This document shows, one piece after another, positions 1 through 11,489 of a DNA stretch of 64,000 nucleotides; the stretch's first letter is position 1; each line of letters opens with the position of its first letter. A program made the position numbers and the translations under genes. Below the pieces are notes generated by a model that saw only the letters and a list, made by a program, of their open reading frames with translations, ran no database searches and was not told the origin of the DNA. The stretch is from Fremontodendron californicum. Taxonomy: Eukaryota; Streptophyta; Magnoliopsida; Malvales; Malvaceae. Where the stretch lies: contig JAULJL010000002.1 of the NCBI GenBank assembly GCA_030761205.1, forward strand, positions 39,706,814 through 39,770,813, in the 5' to 3' direction.

Positions 1-240
1 GTTGATAAAGAAAAAAAATGGGTTTAGGGTAATAAATTTGGCCAAAAGGCGTACCCAAGTCACCTGAGCCGTACCCAGGCGTATCCAGCCGTACCCAACT
101 TTTTTTTTTTTTTTTAAAGTCAGGTACGTACCTGGTACGTACCCAGGCGTACCCCAAGCGTACCCGTACCAGGTACGTACCAGGTACGGGTACACCTTCA
201 AAAACCACGTACCCGTGCTTCATAGCTGCCACTAGTTGGG
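1..240. repeat. Degenerate GTACC-rich repeat
   Basis: Short motifs built on GTACC/GGTAC (for example cgtacccaggcgtacc and ggtacgtacc) recur on both strands around a run of T. The segment ends with cgtacccgtgcttcatag, which resembles the ends of the dispersed GTACCCG repeats seen later in the window. There is no coding potential. It is probably the edge of a decayed non-autonomous element; the family is not identified. Confidence 0.5.
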
Positions 241-963
241 GCCTTATTTGCATCTAGGCACTTCTTTTACTTGGACAGCAGGTTCTGGGTCTTCTATATG
301 CATGCATTTTTTGCATGAAGTTGGGTATGATTATCAGATACCTAGTGCTTCACATTTCTGAGAATAATTTAGGGAATAATTCTTAAGTTCATCATTTAAG
401 AGAGGAGAGCTGTTGCATAAGTTCTTGGAGTTTTCTTTTTCCTCATGTGTTTCTTCTAGTTCATGAATTAAGGGGGGTAAAATTGGGACAAACGTGATGT
501 CTCTTCTAGGCTCCTAACTTATTTGATTACCTTGATGATCATGTCAAGCTTTCGGGACATTCTCTTTCCCAGCATGATAATAGAAGAAGGGAGCATCAGA
601 AGTTAGACCGGAGGTGACCTTCCTTTCATGAAATGGTTGGTTGTACATTTAGGGACATGGGAATTCAAAGCCATGTCCTTAGAATAGGCAGGAGAGAATA
701 AAGAATTTTTACTGTTGATAAAAATTTTATTGTTAGATGTAGATATTTTAAGGTTCCATTCATTTTCTAATGAGAAGCACAATTGTTGGTAAATATTTAC
801 CATTACATTGATGGGGAACAAATACCAATTTTTGTAACCTTGAATGAATGTAGTAGGAGACTAAAGCAAAATCATGAAAAGAAAACAGGAGATAAGTTTA
901 AGACTTTAAGTTTCTGGTAACAAATAAACACAGGGGAAAGAAGAAATGTCTTCTTATGCAATT
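241..963. other. Non-coding, probably intron of the sulfotransferase-like gene
   Basis: No supported exon was seen. The next coding block (from 1534) starts inside a conserved domain, so the earlier exons of that gene must lie upstream. I looked for the expected preceding segment (ending near a KWMLNQ-like stretch) and did not find it, which suggests this stretch is intron. Confidence 0.4.
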
Positions 964-979
964 GTGAGGGACTAAGATA

Positions 980-1163
980 TTTTTTTTTTGGTCTAAACTC
1001 AGGGTGTTCCCCATCCCCATTTTATGGTTGATGGAAGACTAATCCATGTCGGGTCAGAAGTGTAATGGTAAAGCTCTCCCAACATTGGTGACTTCCAAGA
1101 TTCGAATCTTGGTTCTCATCTTGGGGGTTGAAGCCACTTACCACTCCAACCAACCAAATGTTG
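980..1163 (-). mobile_element. tRNA-derived SINE with 16-bp target-site duplication
   Basis: A perfect 16-bp direct repeat, gtgagggactaagata, flanks the segment at 964-979 and 1164-1179. Read on the minus strand, the body starts near a box-A-like gagtggtaagtggc and has a box-B-like gattcgaatc about 35 bases on. It ends in gagtttagacc followed by an A-run (the T-run at 980-989 on the plus strand). This is the organisation of plant SINEs transcribed by RNA polymerase III. Seen: TSD, boxes, A-tail. Inferred: the tRNA origin and the minus orientation. Confidence 0.75.
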
Positions 1164-1533
1164 GTGAGGGACTAAGATAGTTGAAATCTGTGTTTGGAAG
1201 TGGAGAAAATGTATATCAAACAGGAGATTATCCCCTTATTTGACGATTTGGGGACTCAAGAGAACATGTATTTAATGTTCTTAATGAGGTCATATTTCTT
1301 TAGGTATTGCCTATCATGATCTTTTAAGCCTTTGAGATAAACATCTTCTTCATGATTTGAGAACAATGGCTGTGACGAAATATTCATTAATGAATACAGC
1401 TTTCTCTATGTTCAAAACAATTTATAAAGATGGTATTTTGTCAACACGCATTGCTCTAAGTGTGGAATTCGTAATTTGAATTTGTGATTATGCTTGTTTC
1501 TGTTGTATTCATGATCATAAACCTTTACTGCAG

Positions 1534-1725
1534 GGATTGATGCAGCATCATAAAGAAATAGTGGAATACTTTAATACTCGGGGTGTTTCAGCTATTTTTC
1601 TCTTTAGAAGGAATCTTTTACGCAGGATGATTTCAATACTAGCAAATTCTTATGATCGGGATGCTAAGCTACTAAATGGAACCCACAAGTCTCATGTTCA
1701 TTCACCTCACGAGGTTTCCATCCGC

Positions 1726-1768
<43 letters not shown>

Positions 1769-2272
1769 GCAAGCACACACACAAGTCACACATACACATA
1801 CCTATCTAAAAGTTTCTATTCTTACGTGATGATTTCAGGCTGAGATACTTGCTAGTTACAAGCCTGTAATCAATGCAACATTGCTCATTCCAAACCTAAG
1901 GCAGGTCGAAGAGACAACCAAAAAAGCTTTGGAGTACTTCAAAAGCACCCGGCACATCATTCTTTACTATGAGGATGTAGTAAAGAACCGCACTGTAAGA
2001 AAAAAAAATTGCTAGAAAAAGCTGATCTTTTGCACTGCTTAATGAATCTTTTATCTAAGCATGGGTTCTTAAGAGAGTCATTTCTGTTAATCGTGCAGAA
2101 ATTAGTCGAGGTTCAAGAATTCCTAAAGGTACCAAGGAGGGAGTTAAGGAGTCGTCAAGTAAAGATACACAAGGGATCATTATCCAATCACATTCAGAAT
2201 TGGGATGATGTAGAAAAGGCCCTCAATGGAACGCAGTATGAAAGTTATCTACATGGAGATTACAGGAAGTAA
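1534..2272 (+). CDS. Sulfotransferase-like (nodulation-H-related) protein, last three exons
   Basis: Three exons with good GT-AG borders read through in one frame: 1534-1713, 1839-1994 and 2099-2272 (stop TAA). The peptide contains GLMQHHKEIVEYFNTRGVSA, FLFRRNLLRRM, ILANSYDRDAKLLNGTHKSH, then a block ending YYEDVVKNRT, and the C-terminus YESYLHGDYRK. This matches from memory the C-terminal half of plant P-loop sulfotransferase-like proteins annotated as nodulation-protein related. The RRN...SYDR stretch lies where such enzymes bind the PAPS 3'-phosphate. The N-terminal P-loop exons are outside the window, so this is a partial gene. No frameshift is seen. The substrate is unknown. A CT/CA microsatellite starts just inside the first intron. 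Confidence 0.8.
1724..1790. repeat. (CT)n(CA)n microsatellite
   Basis: A run of tctctc followed by cacaca in the intron between the first two visible sulfotransferase exons. It explains the SLSLSLSHTHTHT reading, which is not protein. Confidence 0.9.
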
Positions 2273-3012
2273 AGCAAACCCTTTTTCTCCTTTTTTGTTT
2301 CTATCTCCAAATGGCAGGAGCCAACAGGGGAACCCACCAAGCCACCCTGTTGGAATTTTGACTACAGCATGCTTATTTTGCTTTCAACTTAGAAACCTGT
2401 TTTGTTTTTTTTTTTTAGCCTCACACCGACTATTCTATTCATTCTTTTGCTCCCTTGTTTTTTCTCTTGATTTACCTTTAACAGAGAAACTCTACTGTAT
2501 TTTTTCCAATCAAAGAAGAAAATTGCCTTTTTGCAATGTAAATGTTAGTAATGTCTGTTATTTCTATAGAGTAGTAATAATATCAGTGACCAAGTTGCTG
2601 TCATTTCCTCTTCCATTTTGCAGTTGCAGACATTTTTTAAAATTATTGTATTAACTAACCTTATAGCAAAACTTATATTTATTAATTTTATCATCTTTTT
2701 ATAGAAGGTTTTTGTTATCACTATTTTTGGCACTACTATATAGTAGATCTCACGTATTTTTCATGTGGATCAGATCCACGTGAAAAGGCAGAAAAAAAAT
2801 ATGAGTTTGAGAAATTTGATGTTTAATGCAGTTGTTGTTATTGGCAAATTGGGCAAGTGGAGAGGCAGGTAGGTGGTGTTTTCAGCCAACTAAAATGCTT
2901 TTGGACTTGGCTTTTGCTTCAATAATTGTTGCTTTGTTACCGTCATCTAGACTGGTTATCTCAGTAGTATTGTTTGCACTCATTGTCCTAAACTTTTATA
3001 TAGGTAAAATTG
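2273..3012. other. 3' flank, no gene seen
   Basis: This is downstream of the sulfotransferase stop codon and probably holds its 3' UTR. The only structure noted is a 21-bp near-palindrome, catgtggatcagatccacgtg, near 2764-2784. Open frames here are short and T-rich and look like chance. Confidence 0.5.
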
Positions 3013-3034
3013 CCAATAACTAGAGGTGGCAATT

Positions 3035-3262
3035 GGGCGGGTTCGGGTCGGGTTCATTCGGGTTTGGGTTTATTCGGATTCGGGTTCATTCGGGTTCGGG
3101 CTCATTCGGGTTCGGGCTCATCCGAGTTCGGGCTCATTCGGGTTCGGGTCCATTCGGGTTCGGGCTCATTCGGGTTCGGGCCCATTCGGGTTCGGGCTCA
3201 TTCGGGTTCGGGCCCATTCGGGTTCGGGTTCGGTCTGGGTTCGGGTTCGGTCTGGATTCGGG
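3035..3262 (+). repeat. Left 16-bp array of hAT copy 1
   Basis: Tandem degenerate units of cattcgggttcgggct. The period of 16 is not a multiple of three, so all three frames stay open and give repeated FGFG/IRVRAHSGSG-like readings that are artefacts. Confidence 0.9.
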
Positions 3263-4286
3263 TATGTTTTACATCATTTTATTTTATATTAGATGTAATC
3301 ATTTTTACATAATTTAAATATTTATATCTAAAAACAAATTATTAATTTATTATTATTTTTATACTTTTGCTATTATATGATATTTTTAATTATATTTATT
3401 TTTTAAAATTAATATCTGTTAGCACCAAAAGAATAAGAAATTAATTTGTTATATAAAATCAAATTTTGAAATAATTTATTATAAAAAATATGATATATTA
3501 TAAATTAATCATATTGATATTTAAAATAATTGATTTGATGAACTCGAATTTCAAAATATAAATACATTATAATTTATATTCACTATAAAATAAAAAACTT
3601 TTAAAAATAAATCCTGGCTTCATCTATTCGTTTATATACTTATAAAATGCAAAAAATTTATGCTTATAGTCAAGATATATATATATATATCGAGTACTTA
3701 TATTTTTTTCATCAGTATAAAGTATAAATTATAAAGTAGTACTAAAAAATATAATTTATATTTAAATTATACGTAATAAATATATAATTAATATGATTAT
3801 TTATTAATATATAATAAATATACCCAAAACCAAAAGACCATAAAACCCAAAACCCCATTAAACCCACCCGCTAAAATAAAATCACATGAAAGCCATAATC
3901 CAATTAAACACACCCTAACCTAACCGTATAAGTATAACCCAAAAGGCCAAAATAATTGAATTATTGTCAATTTTTTTACCCTTATAGATTAATTGAATTA
4001 TTGTCAATTTTTTTTTCACATCTCTAAAATTTTCAAGAATTTAAAATATTTAGATTGTAAATTTATGATGATATGAGACGTTAAAGTTATAACTTATAAG
4101 TACAAAATATAATTTACTTTTTGATAAAATTATTATTTCATCATCATATATATATATAATATATAATATATTAAATTTTAATTAAATTATTAAAAAAATT
4201 AGAATAAAATTAATAATTAAAGTTATTGCTTTGTAAAAAAAAAAAATTAATTGCAATTTGATTATCTTTATTTTTAGTATTAAATT

Positions 4287-4530
4287 CGGGTTCAGGTTCG
4301 GGCCGGTCTCGGGTTCGGGTCCATTCGGGTTCGGGCTCATTCGGGTTCGGGCTCATTCGGGTTCGGGCCCATTCGGGTTCGGGCCCATTCGGGTTCGGGT
4401 CCATTCGGGTTCGGGCCCATTCGGGTTCGGGCTTTTTCGGGTTCGGGTTTTTGACTTTTTGGTCAAATCGGGTTTGGGCGGGTTCGGGTTCGGGTTTTTC
4501 TGGGCGGGTTTTCGGGTTCGGGTTCATTTT
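4287..4530 (+). repeat. Right 16-bp array of hAT copy 1
   Basis: The same 16-bp unit as the left array, in the same strand orientation rather than inverted. Only the outermost 10-12 bases of the element are therefore true inverted repeats. Confidence 0.9.
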
Positions 4531-4548
4531 GCCACCTCTACCAATAAC

Positions 4549-5942
4549 TGTATGATGAAGAGTAAACCTATCCAGGATCGGGTTATTCACAACTTAATAA
4601 ATTCGAGTCGAATTGAATTATATTTAAAATAGATTTTTGGTAATTTAATTTGATCTAGTTTAAATTATTATTTGAATTTTATTATTAAAATATATATTAA
4701 TATAAAATAAATTTGTAATATTTTAATATATTTTAAGTAATAAAACATATTTTCAAATCGAGTACAAACAAACATATATTTTTATTTAAGTCCGGTCTGA
4801 CTCCGCTCATTAAAAGTAATCCGATTTTTTTTTTTTTCTTAACAAGGTGGATGAAGATTAAAGAGTTAGTAAGAAATTTTAGGATTTGCGTGGCGTGGAA
4901 CCAAAAGAAGAAAATGTTTGTCAAAGTTCAAACACGTAAGGCGCTGACATTCAAAGTTATAATTCCAGGCAGCCTCCAGAGGGCCTCCCTTTTGACTCAC
5001 CAACTCGTCAATTTTATTCCCAAATGTGAACAACCAAAAAACGGTGCTTTCATCTTTATTCATTTTCCTCTACTTCCCCAATTTGGACCCTACAATAATT
5101 CAATCACCCTCATATGATCAACGGTTGACATTACATGCAAAATCAAATATATATAGTAATAATAATTTCTGACTATTTTCACTAAAATTAGGACGGCAAG
5201 AATCCACTAGGTTAGGCTTACTAATGGGATTTATAACTTTAAATAAAAAAGGTCAAGTGGGGGTTACCAAACTATGAAAAACTATATTTTATATATTATA
5301 CATATTAGAATTTACATTTCTTGCATTCTATGAAAATAATGACATTGTATACCTAAAACTTAACTTTTTATAACATCACCTTACATAAATTAGCAACTCC
5401 ATGTCTATTATTCTGTCATTGACTTTATTAAATCTTGAAATTTAATGCTCGATTTGAAAATACGATAAAAAACATCGATAATATTAATAGTGTCCTTTTA
5501 TGATCTGATATAAAATAACAGCATGCTCTCAAATGAAATTTAAGTCAATATATATATATATATAATATATATAAAAAGTTATTAGGATGAATTATATAAC
5601 TTATAAATATGATAAGTAAGGGTCTTCAATATATTTTCCAAATGCAAGAAGTGAAAACCTTCTTAAATTCTATTACTACAAGTACAAGTACAACTAACTA
5701 AATTAATTATTATTTTTTAATTTGGTATAAATGTATAATAAAAGTAAATCAGATCTAATTGGACCGCCGGTTGCATCTACACCGTCCAGGTCAGCATGAT
5801 ACGCCCCCACACGACACGACCACAAAGTGGGTCCTATCTAAACCCACGGCACGGGACGGCAACAAAACACGCAAACAAGCACCAACGTTGTAACCGAGGC
5901 CCTCACCATTTTTAACCCCATAACTCAGATCCACCGCCTCCC
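4549..5942. other. AT-rich intergenic DNA
   Basis: No gene was found. Sequence quality changes near 5760, where a GC-richer stretch with CACG motifs (5760-5900) begins. This is probably the upstream promoter region of the RNA-binding protein gene. Confidence 0.5.
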
Positions 5943-5950
5943 TTTATAAG
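5943..5950 (+). promoter_or_regulatory. TATA box of the RBP45/47 gene
   Basis: tttataag lies about 135 bases before the chosen ATG (6082). It is followed by a CT-rich leader typical of plant 5' UTRs. Confidence 0.6.
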
Positions 5951-6081
5951 CTTAAATTTCCTTGTCCCACAGTCCTCTTTCTTTCTTTTTTCTTTCTCTC
6001 GTTTGCCTATTAACAGAGAGAAAGAGAGAAAAAAGAACACCCAGAGTCTCAGATCAGGTTGTTATATCTATATATATCAAG

Positions 6082-9000
6082 ATGCAGTCAACCAACGGTA
6101 CTGATCTGAACTCAAAACAAGAACAACAACAGCAGCAGCCGCCACAGCAACAAAGCAGCAGCCTGCAGCAACCGCAACAGCCGCAGTGGGTGCCAAACCA
6201 GTGGATGGGAGCCATGCAATACCCGGCGGCTGCGATGGTAATGATGCAGCAGCAGCAGCAGCAGCAGATGATGATGTACCCTCATCATTATATGCCTTAC
6301 AATAATCATCATTTCCAGTATCAACAATATCAACAGCAGCAGCAACAAAAACAGCAACACCAGCAGCAAAGCTACTTACAGAAACAGCAACAAGGATCTA
6401 ATACTTCGGATGAGGTTAAAACGATCTGGGTTGGTGACCTTGTTCATTGGATGGATGAAACTTATCTTAATGGTTGCTTTTCTCACACTGGAGAGGTAAA
6501 AACATTAATACTAATAGCATGGAATGATAGAATGTATGTTTTGTATGAATCTTACCTTAGATCTTTTTGGTGGTTTAAGGAAAATCTTTTGTTTTTGTTA
6601 CTTTGTTGTCATTTCTTGTTTGTGGGGTTTTATACGTTTTAAGGATAATTAAGGTTTGAGGTTTCAGCTAGATCAGAGGAAGTAATAATTAATTAATTAA
6701 AGATAATTTATGAAATGGGTTGCAATTAAAACTTAAAAGCGTGTTTCCTATAACTAAGTTGGTCTTATAAATGTTGGGATAGTGTAAAATGCGCCATAAT
6801 CAATCATTAAAGTGTTTTGTAGACGATTTGTGGTTCAGTTCATTTACAAGATATAAGGAATGTTAAGTTTGTGGTTTAATTTTGTTAATGTAATTCCGGT
6901 AATTTATCTAGAATTGTTTATTTAAGTAAGTTGTATATTTTGAATATAAAGTTGGTTAATTTAAAGACAAAGATTGTTTTCAATTTAAGCTGAACAGATC
7001 AATAGACTGTTGTTAATTGCCATGATAAAATAGTACTGAATAAATGCAAAAAAATCCAGTTATGCTGTTTCTGTCTAGAAGATTATATTCTGGTTAAAGT
7101 CAGTTCACTTCTCATTTAATGAACATGAACTGAAAGCGATTTCATCATAAAAAATCCACAGTTCGTATCAAAAGTTGAAGCAATAGCAGTGTCTCATATT
7201 GTTCTTGTTAGAACTTTAATACAATAGTTGGGTCATTTCTTATCAACTCAAGCTTTTAGGATAATTAGTCACCCGATTTAACATGGTACCAAAGCTCTTG
7301 GTTTGAATCCTATAAGTCTCTCTTTTAATATTTCTTCATCTAGTGTCTTGTTGTCATTTAACTATATAATGCTTCTTTAATCTTTATTTTACTTTGCACT
7401 TTATTTTTACACTGGGGTTCATGTGCAAACCTATTAATCAGTCATCCGGCTTGCACGTGAGAGGGCGTGTTAGAACTAGAAATGTAATGTCTTTTCATGT
7501 TGGGTGTTTATTGGGGGGGTTGGCCAGATGACAAAATCAATTTTGCTTGCATTTGCCCCTACTACATGGATTTCTCTAAGCCTTTGAGAGTTTAGACTTT
7601 TTGTTCAATATAAGATTTTTAACATATAGATAACTTGTTGATAATTGATATACACATGAAGTAAAATCCTCTTGATTTGGATTCAAAAGTTACTGAGATG
7701 GTTATGTGCTAGTGTAAAGTTATGAACACCATTTTGGAGAAAGTGCTCAGCTCATAGTGGCATTTATTTCTGGGAAAGCTCTCATGTACCATGATCTTGT
7801 AAAAAGCTTTCTTCATTTCTTTGCTTGTGTTACTTGAAAAAATTCCTAACAGAAAAGAAGCAGCGAGGAGGAGCTAAAAAGAGTTCGTATCTTTTACTAT
7901 TCTTTGGAAGCTCGAAATCTTGCAAAAGATTTTATTAATTTTTTAGTTTCTTGGAAGATTAGCTGCTCACTGCGCATCATATTCTTGATGTGTGACCAAT
8001 ACCTTTTCGAACATTTTTACTTGATTATCCAGATGACAGGCTCTCACAAGTAAATATGTTCTGCTTGTCATCATCGTTATGCCTTGCTTTCTGACATTTG
8101 GTATTTCAAAATCCAGGTTTCTTCTGTAAAGATTATACGCAATAAGCAAACTGGTCAGTCTGAAGGATATGGATTCGTGGAATTTTACTCACGGGCAACA
8201 GCTGAAAAGGTTTTGGAAAGCTATAATGGCTCTCTAATGCCAAATACAGAGCAGCCTTTTTGTCTGAATTGGGCTTCATTCAGTGTGAATGAAAGGCGAT
8301 CCGATGCTGGTTCTGACCTATCTATATTTGTAGGAGATTTGGCTGCGGATGTAACTGATACAATATTGCATGAAACCTTTTCTAGTAGATTTCAATCTGT
8401 CAAAGGAGCAAAAGTTGTTATTGATTCAAATACCGGTCGTTCAAAGGGTTATGGTTTTGTTAGGTTTGGTGATGAAAATGAAAGGTCAAGGGCCATGACT
8501 GAAATGAATGGTGTGTATTGCTCAAGTAGACCTATGAGAATTAGTGTTGCTACCCCCAAGAAAGCATCTGGATATCAACAACAGTATTCTTCACAAGGTA
8601 CCTTAATATTTTATCCTTTCCAAATTAATCCAGTTGTTTTCCTTTAAATAAAATTGGGAGGGATAAAAATGTAGGGGCCCTTTCTGGGTTCTGTATGATT
8701 TCCGCCATAAGGGTGATGGTGAGGTGATTGATACTTGGGTGGCCTTCCATGTAACTCTTCCTCTCTTCTACCTTAGTGGAGCATCCTGATCTATTCATTA
8801 GTGAACACTGGCATTTAAGTGGAGTCAAATTGTGATTTTTTATCCTTTTTATTTCTTTCTAAGATTAAAGTTTCATCTCAGGCTTGTTTTAATATGGTGA
8901 ACTATGCTATTTCCAATGGTTCATCATATGGACTTTTTTTTTTGTTGGAGTATGGAGGTCTCAGGATTTTCCTTATTCCTTTTGTCATCATGTTCTTTTG

Positions 9001-10521
9001 TCAGTTGAATAAATGACTGTTGAGCTAGTTATGTCTAAAAAGTAATATTGTTCTTGAATGTATTACATTTTATATATTAAAGCTTGGTGAGAATTTTAAT
9101 TGAATCAATATATTTATATTCTCCTTTTTGTTAGCTTTGGTATTGGCTGGTGGACATGCATCAAATGGTGCTGTAGCCCAAGGTTCTCAATATGATAATG
9201 AATCAAATAATGCTACTGTGAGTCCTTTTCCCTCCTTTTTTGCTATCTTCTCCCCTATATCTACCATTGATCACGAAGTTATGTTTCTTGCAGATTTTTG
9301 TTGGAGGACTTGACTCAGATGTTAGTGATGATGATCTCAGACAACATTTTTCCCAGTTTGGTGAGATCATCTCTGTGAAAATTCCAGCCGGAAAAGGATG
9401 CGGGTTTGTGCAATTTGTGAACAGGTGCCTCCCTATATGTACTCACCACATGTACTTTACTTTATGTTGAAGTGTGGTTACAGTTGTTAAGGATTCGTTT
9501 TTAGAGCTCCATCAGTGATAATACCTTCACGATATTGATGGACATTTTTAAATTAAGTGATGCAGAGTGATAGGTTTCTGGCAGTTGGTGTTGGGATTAT
9601 ATTATTATTTAATCATATGATGCTGGTAGTAATGTAATGTGTTTTCCTTTTAGGAAGAACGCCGAGGAAGCAATCCAGAGCTTGAACGGGACAACCATAG
9701 GCAAGCAGACTGTCCGTCTTTCTTGGGGTCGCAGTATAGGAAACAAACAGGTAAATTTATGCTAAAGTAAATATTCTTACTAGGCAACTGTCTTATGGCC
9801 TCTAATGTTGCCTTGCTCTTTGCAAAATGCTTGGAGTTGGAGGGTTTATAATTCCTAGGCCTAAGCCCAGGCACTTGAGGCATCTGACACTGGAGAAAAG
9901 GAATAGAAGAAAGTTACTTTATATTATGCACATCCTTGGGAATGAAAAATAAAAAAAAATGGAAGTTCTTTGCTAAGTCCTAATTAATTTGCCCGTGGTT
10001 GTGTAATATTATAGTATAGCATGAGTTATACCCATATTGCTCCGACTCTTCATTGTTTCTGAAGTACACGTGTCCGACATCTGTTTCCGACCCATATTCG
10101 GACATGGGTACGGGGATATGATCTCCCAAAGACCCTCCAAATATATGAAAAAACTTAGAATAAATCAAACATACCCGTGCCGGACACATACCCGTGCCCG
10201 ACACTCATACCCGAATCCGAGTAACATAGAGTTATACTACAGTCTACTGACGGTGGAAATGCACCCCCTCCCTTCTGCTATTGTTTCCCCTAAATTACTC
10301 AGCTTAGTTTCTTGTCTAAGTCTTTATTTGATTTGATATTGTAGCTTACTTGTTAAAACTGGTTTTGACAGTGGAGAGCTGATTCTGGTAACCAGTGGAA
10401 TGGAGGATATCAGCAAGGGCAAGGCTATGGTGGTTATGGTTACGGCTACGCTAATGCTACAGCATCAAATCAGGATCCAAGCATGTATGCTGCTGCGGCT
10501 GCTATTCCGGGTGCTTCTTAA
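6082..10521 (+). CDS. RBP45/47-type RNA-binding protein, three RRMs, six exons
   Basis: Exons 6082-6495, 8117-8597, 9135-9217, 9294-9424, 9654-9750 and 10372-10521 join in frame with GT-AG borders and encode 451 residues. The start MQSTNGTD follows a TATA box and CT-rich leader. Residues about 10-105 are Q/H/M-rich. RRM1 (about 112-190) has TIWVGDL and GYGFVEF and is split by intron 1. RRM2 (about 205-285) has SIFVGDL and GYGFVRF. RRM3 (about 328-400) has IFVGGL and GCGFVQF. The tail is rich in G, Y and Q and ends AAAAIPGAS. Three RRMs behind a glutamine-rich N-terminus are the layout of plant RBP45/RBP47 proteins. These bind U-rich or poly(A) RNA in the nucleus and enter stress granules (family knowledge). 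The gene looks intact. The exact paralogue (RBP45 or RBP47) is not settled. Confidence 0.9.
7206..7545 (+). mobile_element. TRIM-like LTR remnant in RBP45/47 intron 1
   Basis: A 78-bp segment, 7206-7283, begins tgttagaac and ends ttaaca (TG...CA). It is followed at once by tggtaccaaagctc, a close variant of the initiator-Met primer-binding site TGGTATCAGAGC. About 180 bases later a purine-rich gtgagagggcg precedes a second tgttagaac at 7468. This is the order short LTR, PBS, polypurine tract, LTR of a terminal-repeat retrotransposon in miniature. The 3' LTR is diverged or truncated and its end is uncertain. Confidence 0.5.
10063..10236 (+). repeat. Dispersed GTACCCG/CCGACA repeat, copy in RBP45/47 intron 5
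   Basis: The block runs from gtacacgtgtccgacat through attcggacatgggtac and gaccctccaaatata to ccgaatccgagtaacatag. Related, more decayed versions with the same order of motifs occur at 14330-14432, 19150-19290 and 42722-42872. It is a non-coding dispersed family; the superfamily is not identified. Confidence 0.7.
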
Positions 10522-11489
10522 GAGGGGTGGTATGTGACAATTACCAATGGCTTGTAATCTGAACTTGCAGGAGAAAGTTTTTAAGTTTATTCATCAGATT
10601 CATTATTTAAGTAGGATGGGTTTTGCACTTTTGCTTTGCTTGCTTACAGAATTTTGTAGCTGGATTTAAGTTTTAAGTCTTGGGAGTTGTTGTTTTAGAA
10701 CTGTATTACTATGTCATTTACAACTTTAATTTTGTGCTTGAGAGATGTTTTTTGATGTGTTGGGAAGCTTTTCTTTTTCTTTTTTTATTTGTTCTGAATT
10801 AAATTCACAGACAATGAAAGAGGATGAACTTAATTACCAATTTTCTACCTGTTGGAGCAAATAAAAGATTATATTTTTATGGTGTTTTGCAATTCATGCT
10901 TTCATAGTCTTTTACTACTTTTTGTTGCTAATTAGTAGCCATCTGTTGCTAATTGGAGCAATGTTAGAAGTAGGATCATATGGTAAAACTCTTTCCTATA
11001 ATGAAATATGCCTGGAACAAAGGTCGTTAACATTTTTCTCTAACGTTCGTATTGTACAATCGAAGTATAGTTATATAAATATATATATATATATATAATT
11101 GTAATGATTTTTCTTTTATTGTTAGAGGAGAGAACGTAAGAGTTCAAACATAAACTTTCTATCAAAATCTTATCCCATACTTACTATTCGAGTTTAAACC
11201 AAGTATTGGGTATAATTAATCATGGTTAATTGTGATTTTAATTTTACTAATTTCCAAACTTTCATAATCTTCATGGAAGATGAAAATTGCTAAACTAATC
11301 TCAAATACTTGAAAATACAACTGTTTTACTTTAAAATAATATTAGAAAAATCTCTTGTTTCGCTGTGGCTATGTTATCGAATTTGAATTGATATTTTGTA
11401 ATAAATTTTAAAGATAAAAAAGCAAAAAAAGTGAAGATAATTTAAAAATAATAATAACTCTCATCATTTTACTACACACGATATAAAAT
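10522..11489. other. 3' UTR of RBP45/47 and intergenic DNA
   Basis: Sequence after the TAA at 10519-10521. T-rich motifs near 10600-10900 are compatible with a 3' UTR and polyadenylation. A short (AT)n run is at about 11075-11097. No gene was seen. Confidence 0.5.

Larger units (their letters stand above)
3021..4540 (+). mobile_element. Non-autonomous hAT element, copy 1
   Basis: The ends are inverted: tagaggtggc at 3021-3030 and gccacctcta at 4531-4540. They are flanked by a perfect 8-bp duplication, ccaataac (3013-3020 and 4541-4548). An 8-bp TSD with a TAGAGGTGGCAA-type terminus is characteristic of the hAT superfamily. The element has two subterminal arrays of a 16-bp unit and an AT-rich core of about 1 kb. 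It encodes no transposase. A second, reversed copy of the same family lies at 60294-61893. Confidence 0.88.

Noticed and set aside
1050..1130. A tRNA gene suggested by the gattcgaatc box
   Set aside because: There is no cloverleaf or acceptor stem, and the segment is bounded by a TSD and an A-tail, so it is a SINE.
3010..3317. Three overlapping open frames rich in G, S, F, R and I
   Set aside because: They come from the 16-bp array of hAT copy 1, whose period keeps all frames open. The same applies to frames at 4210-4632, 60380-60641 and 61565-61903.
5962..6642. A longer reading of the RBP45/47 first exon starting at 5962
   Set aside because: It begins at a non-ATG codon next to the TATA box and runs past the intron 1 donor.
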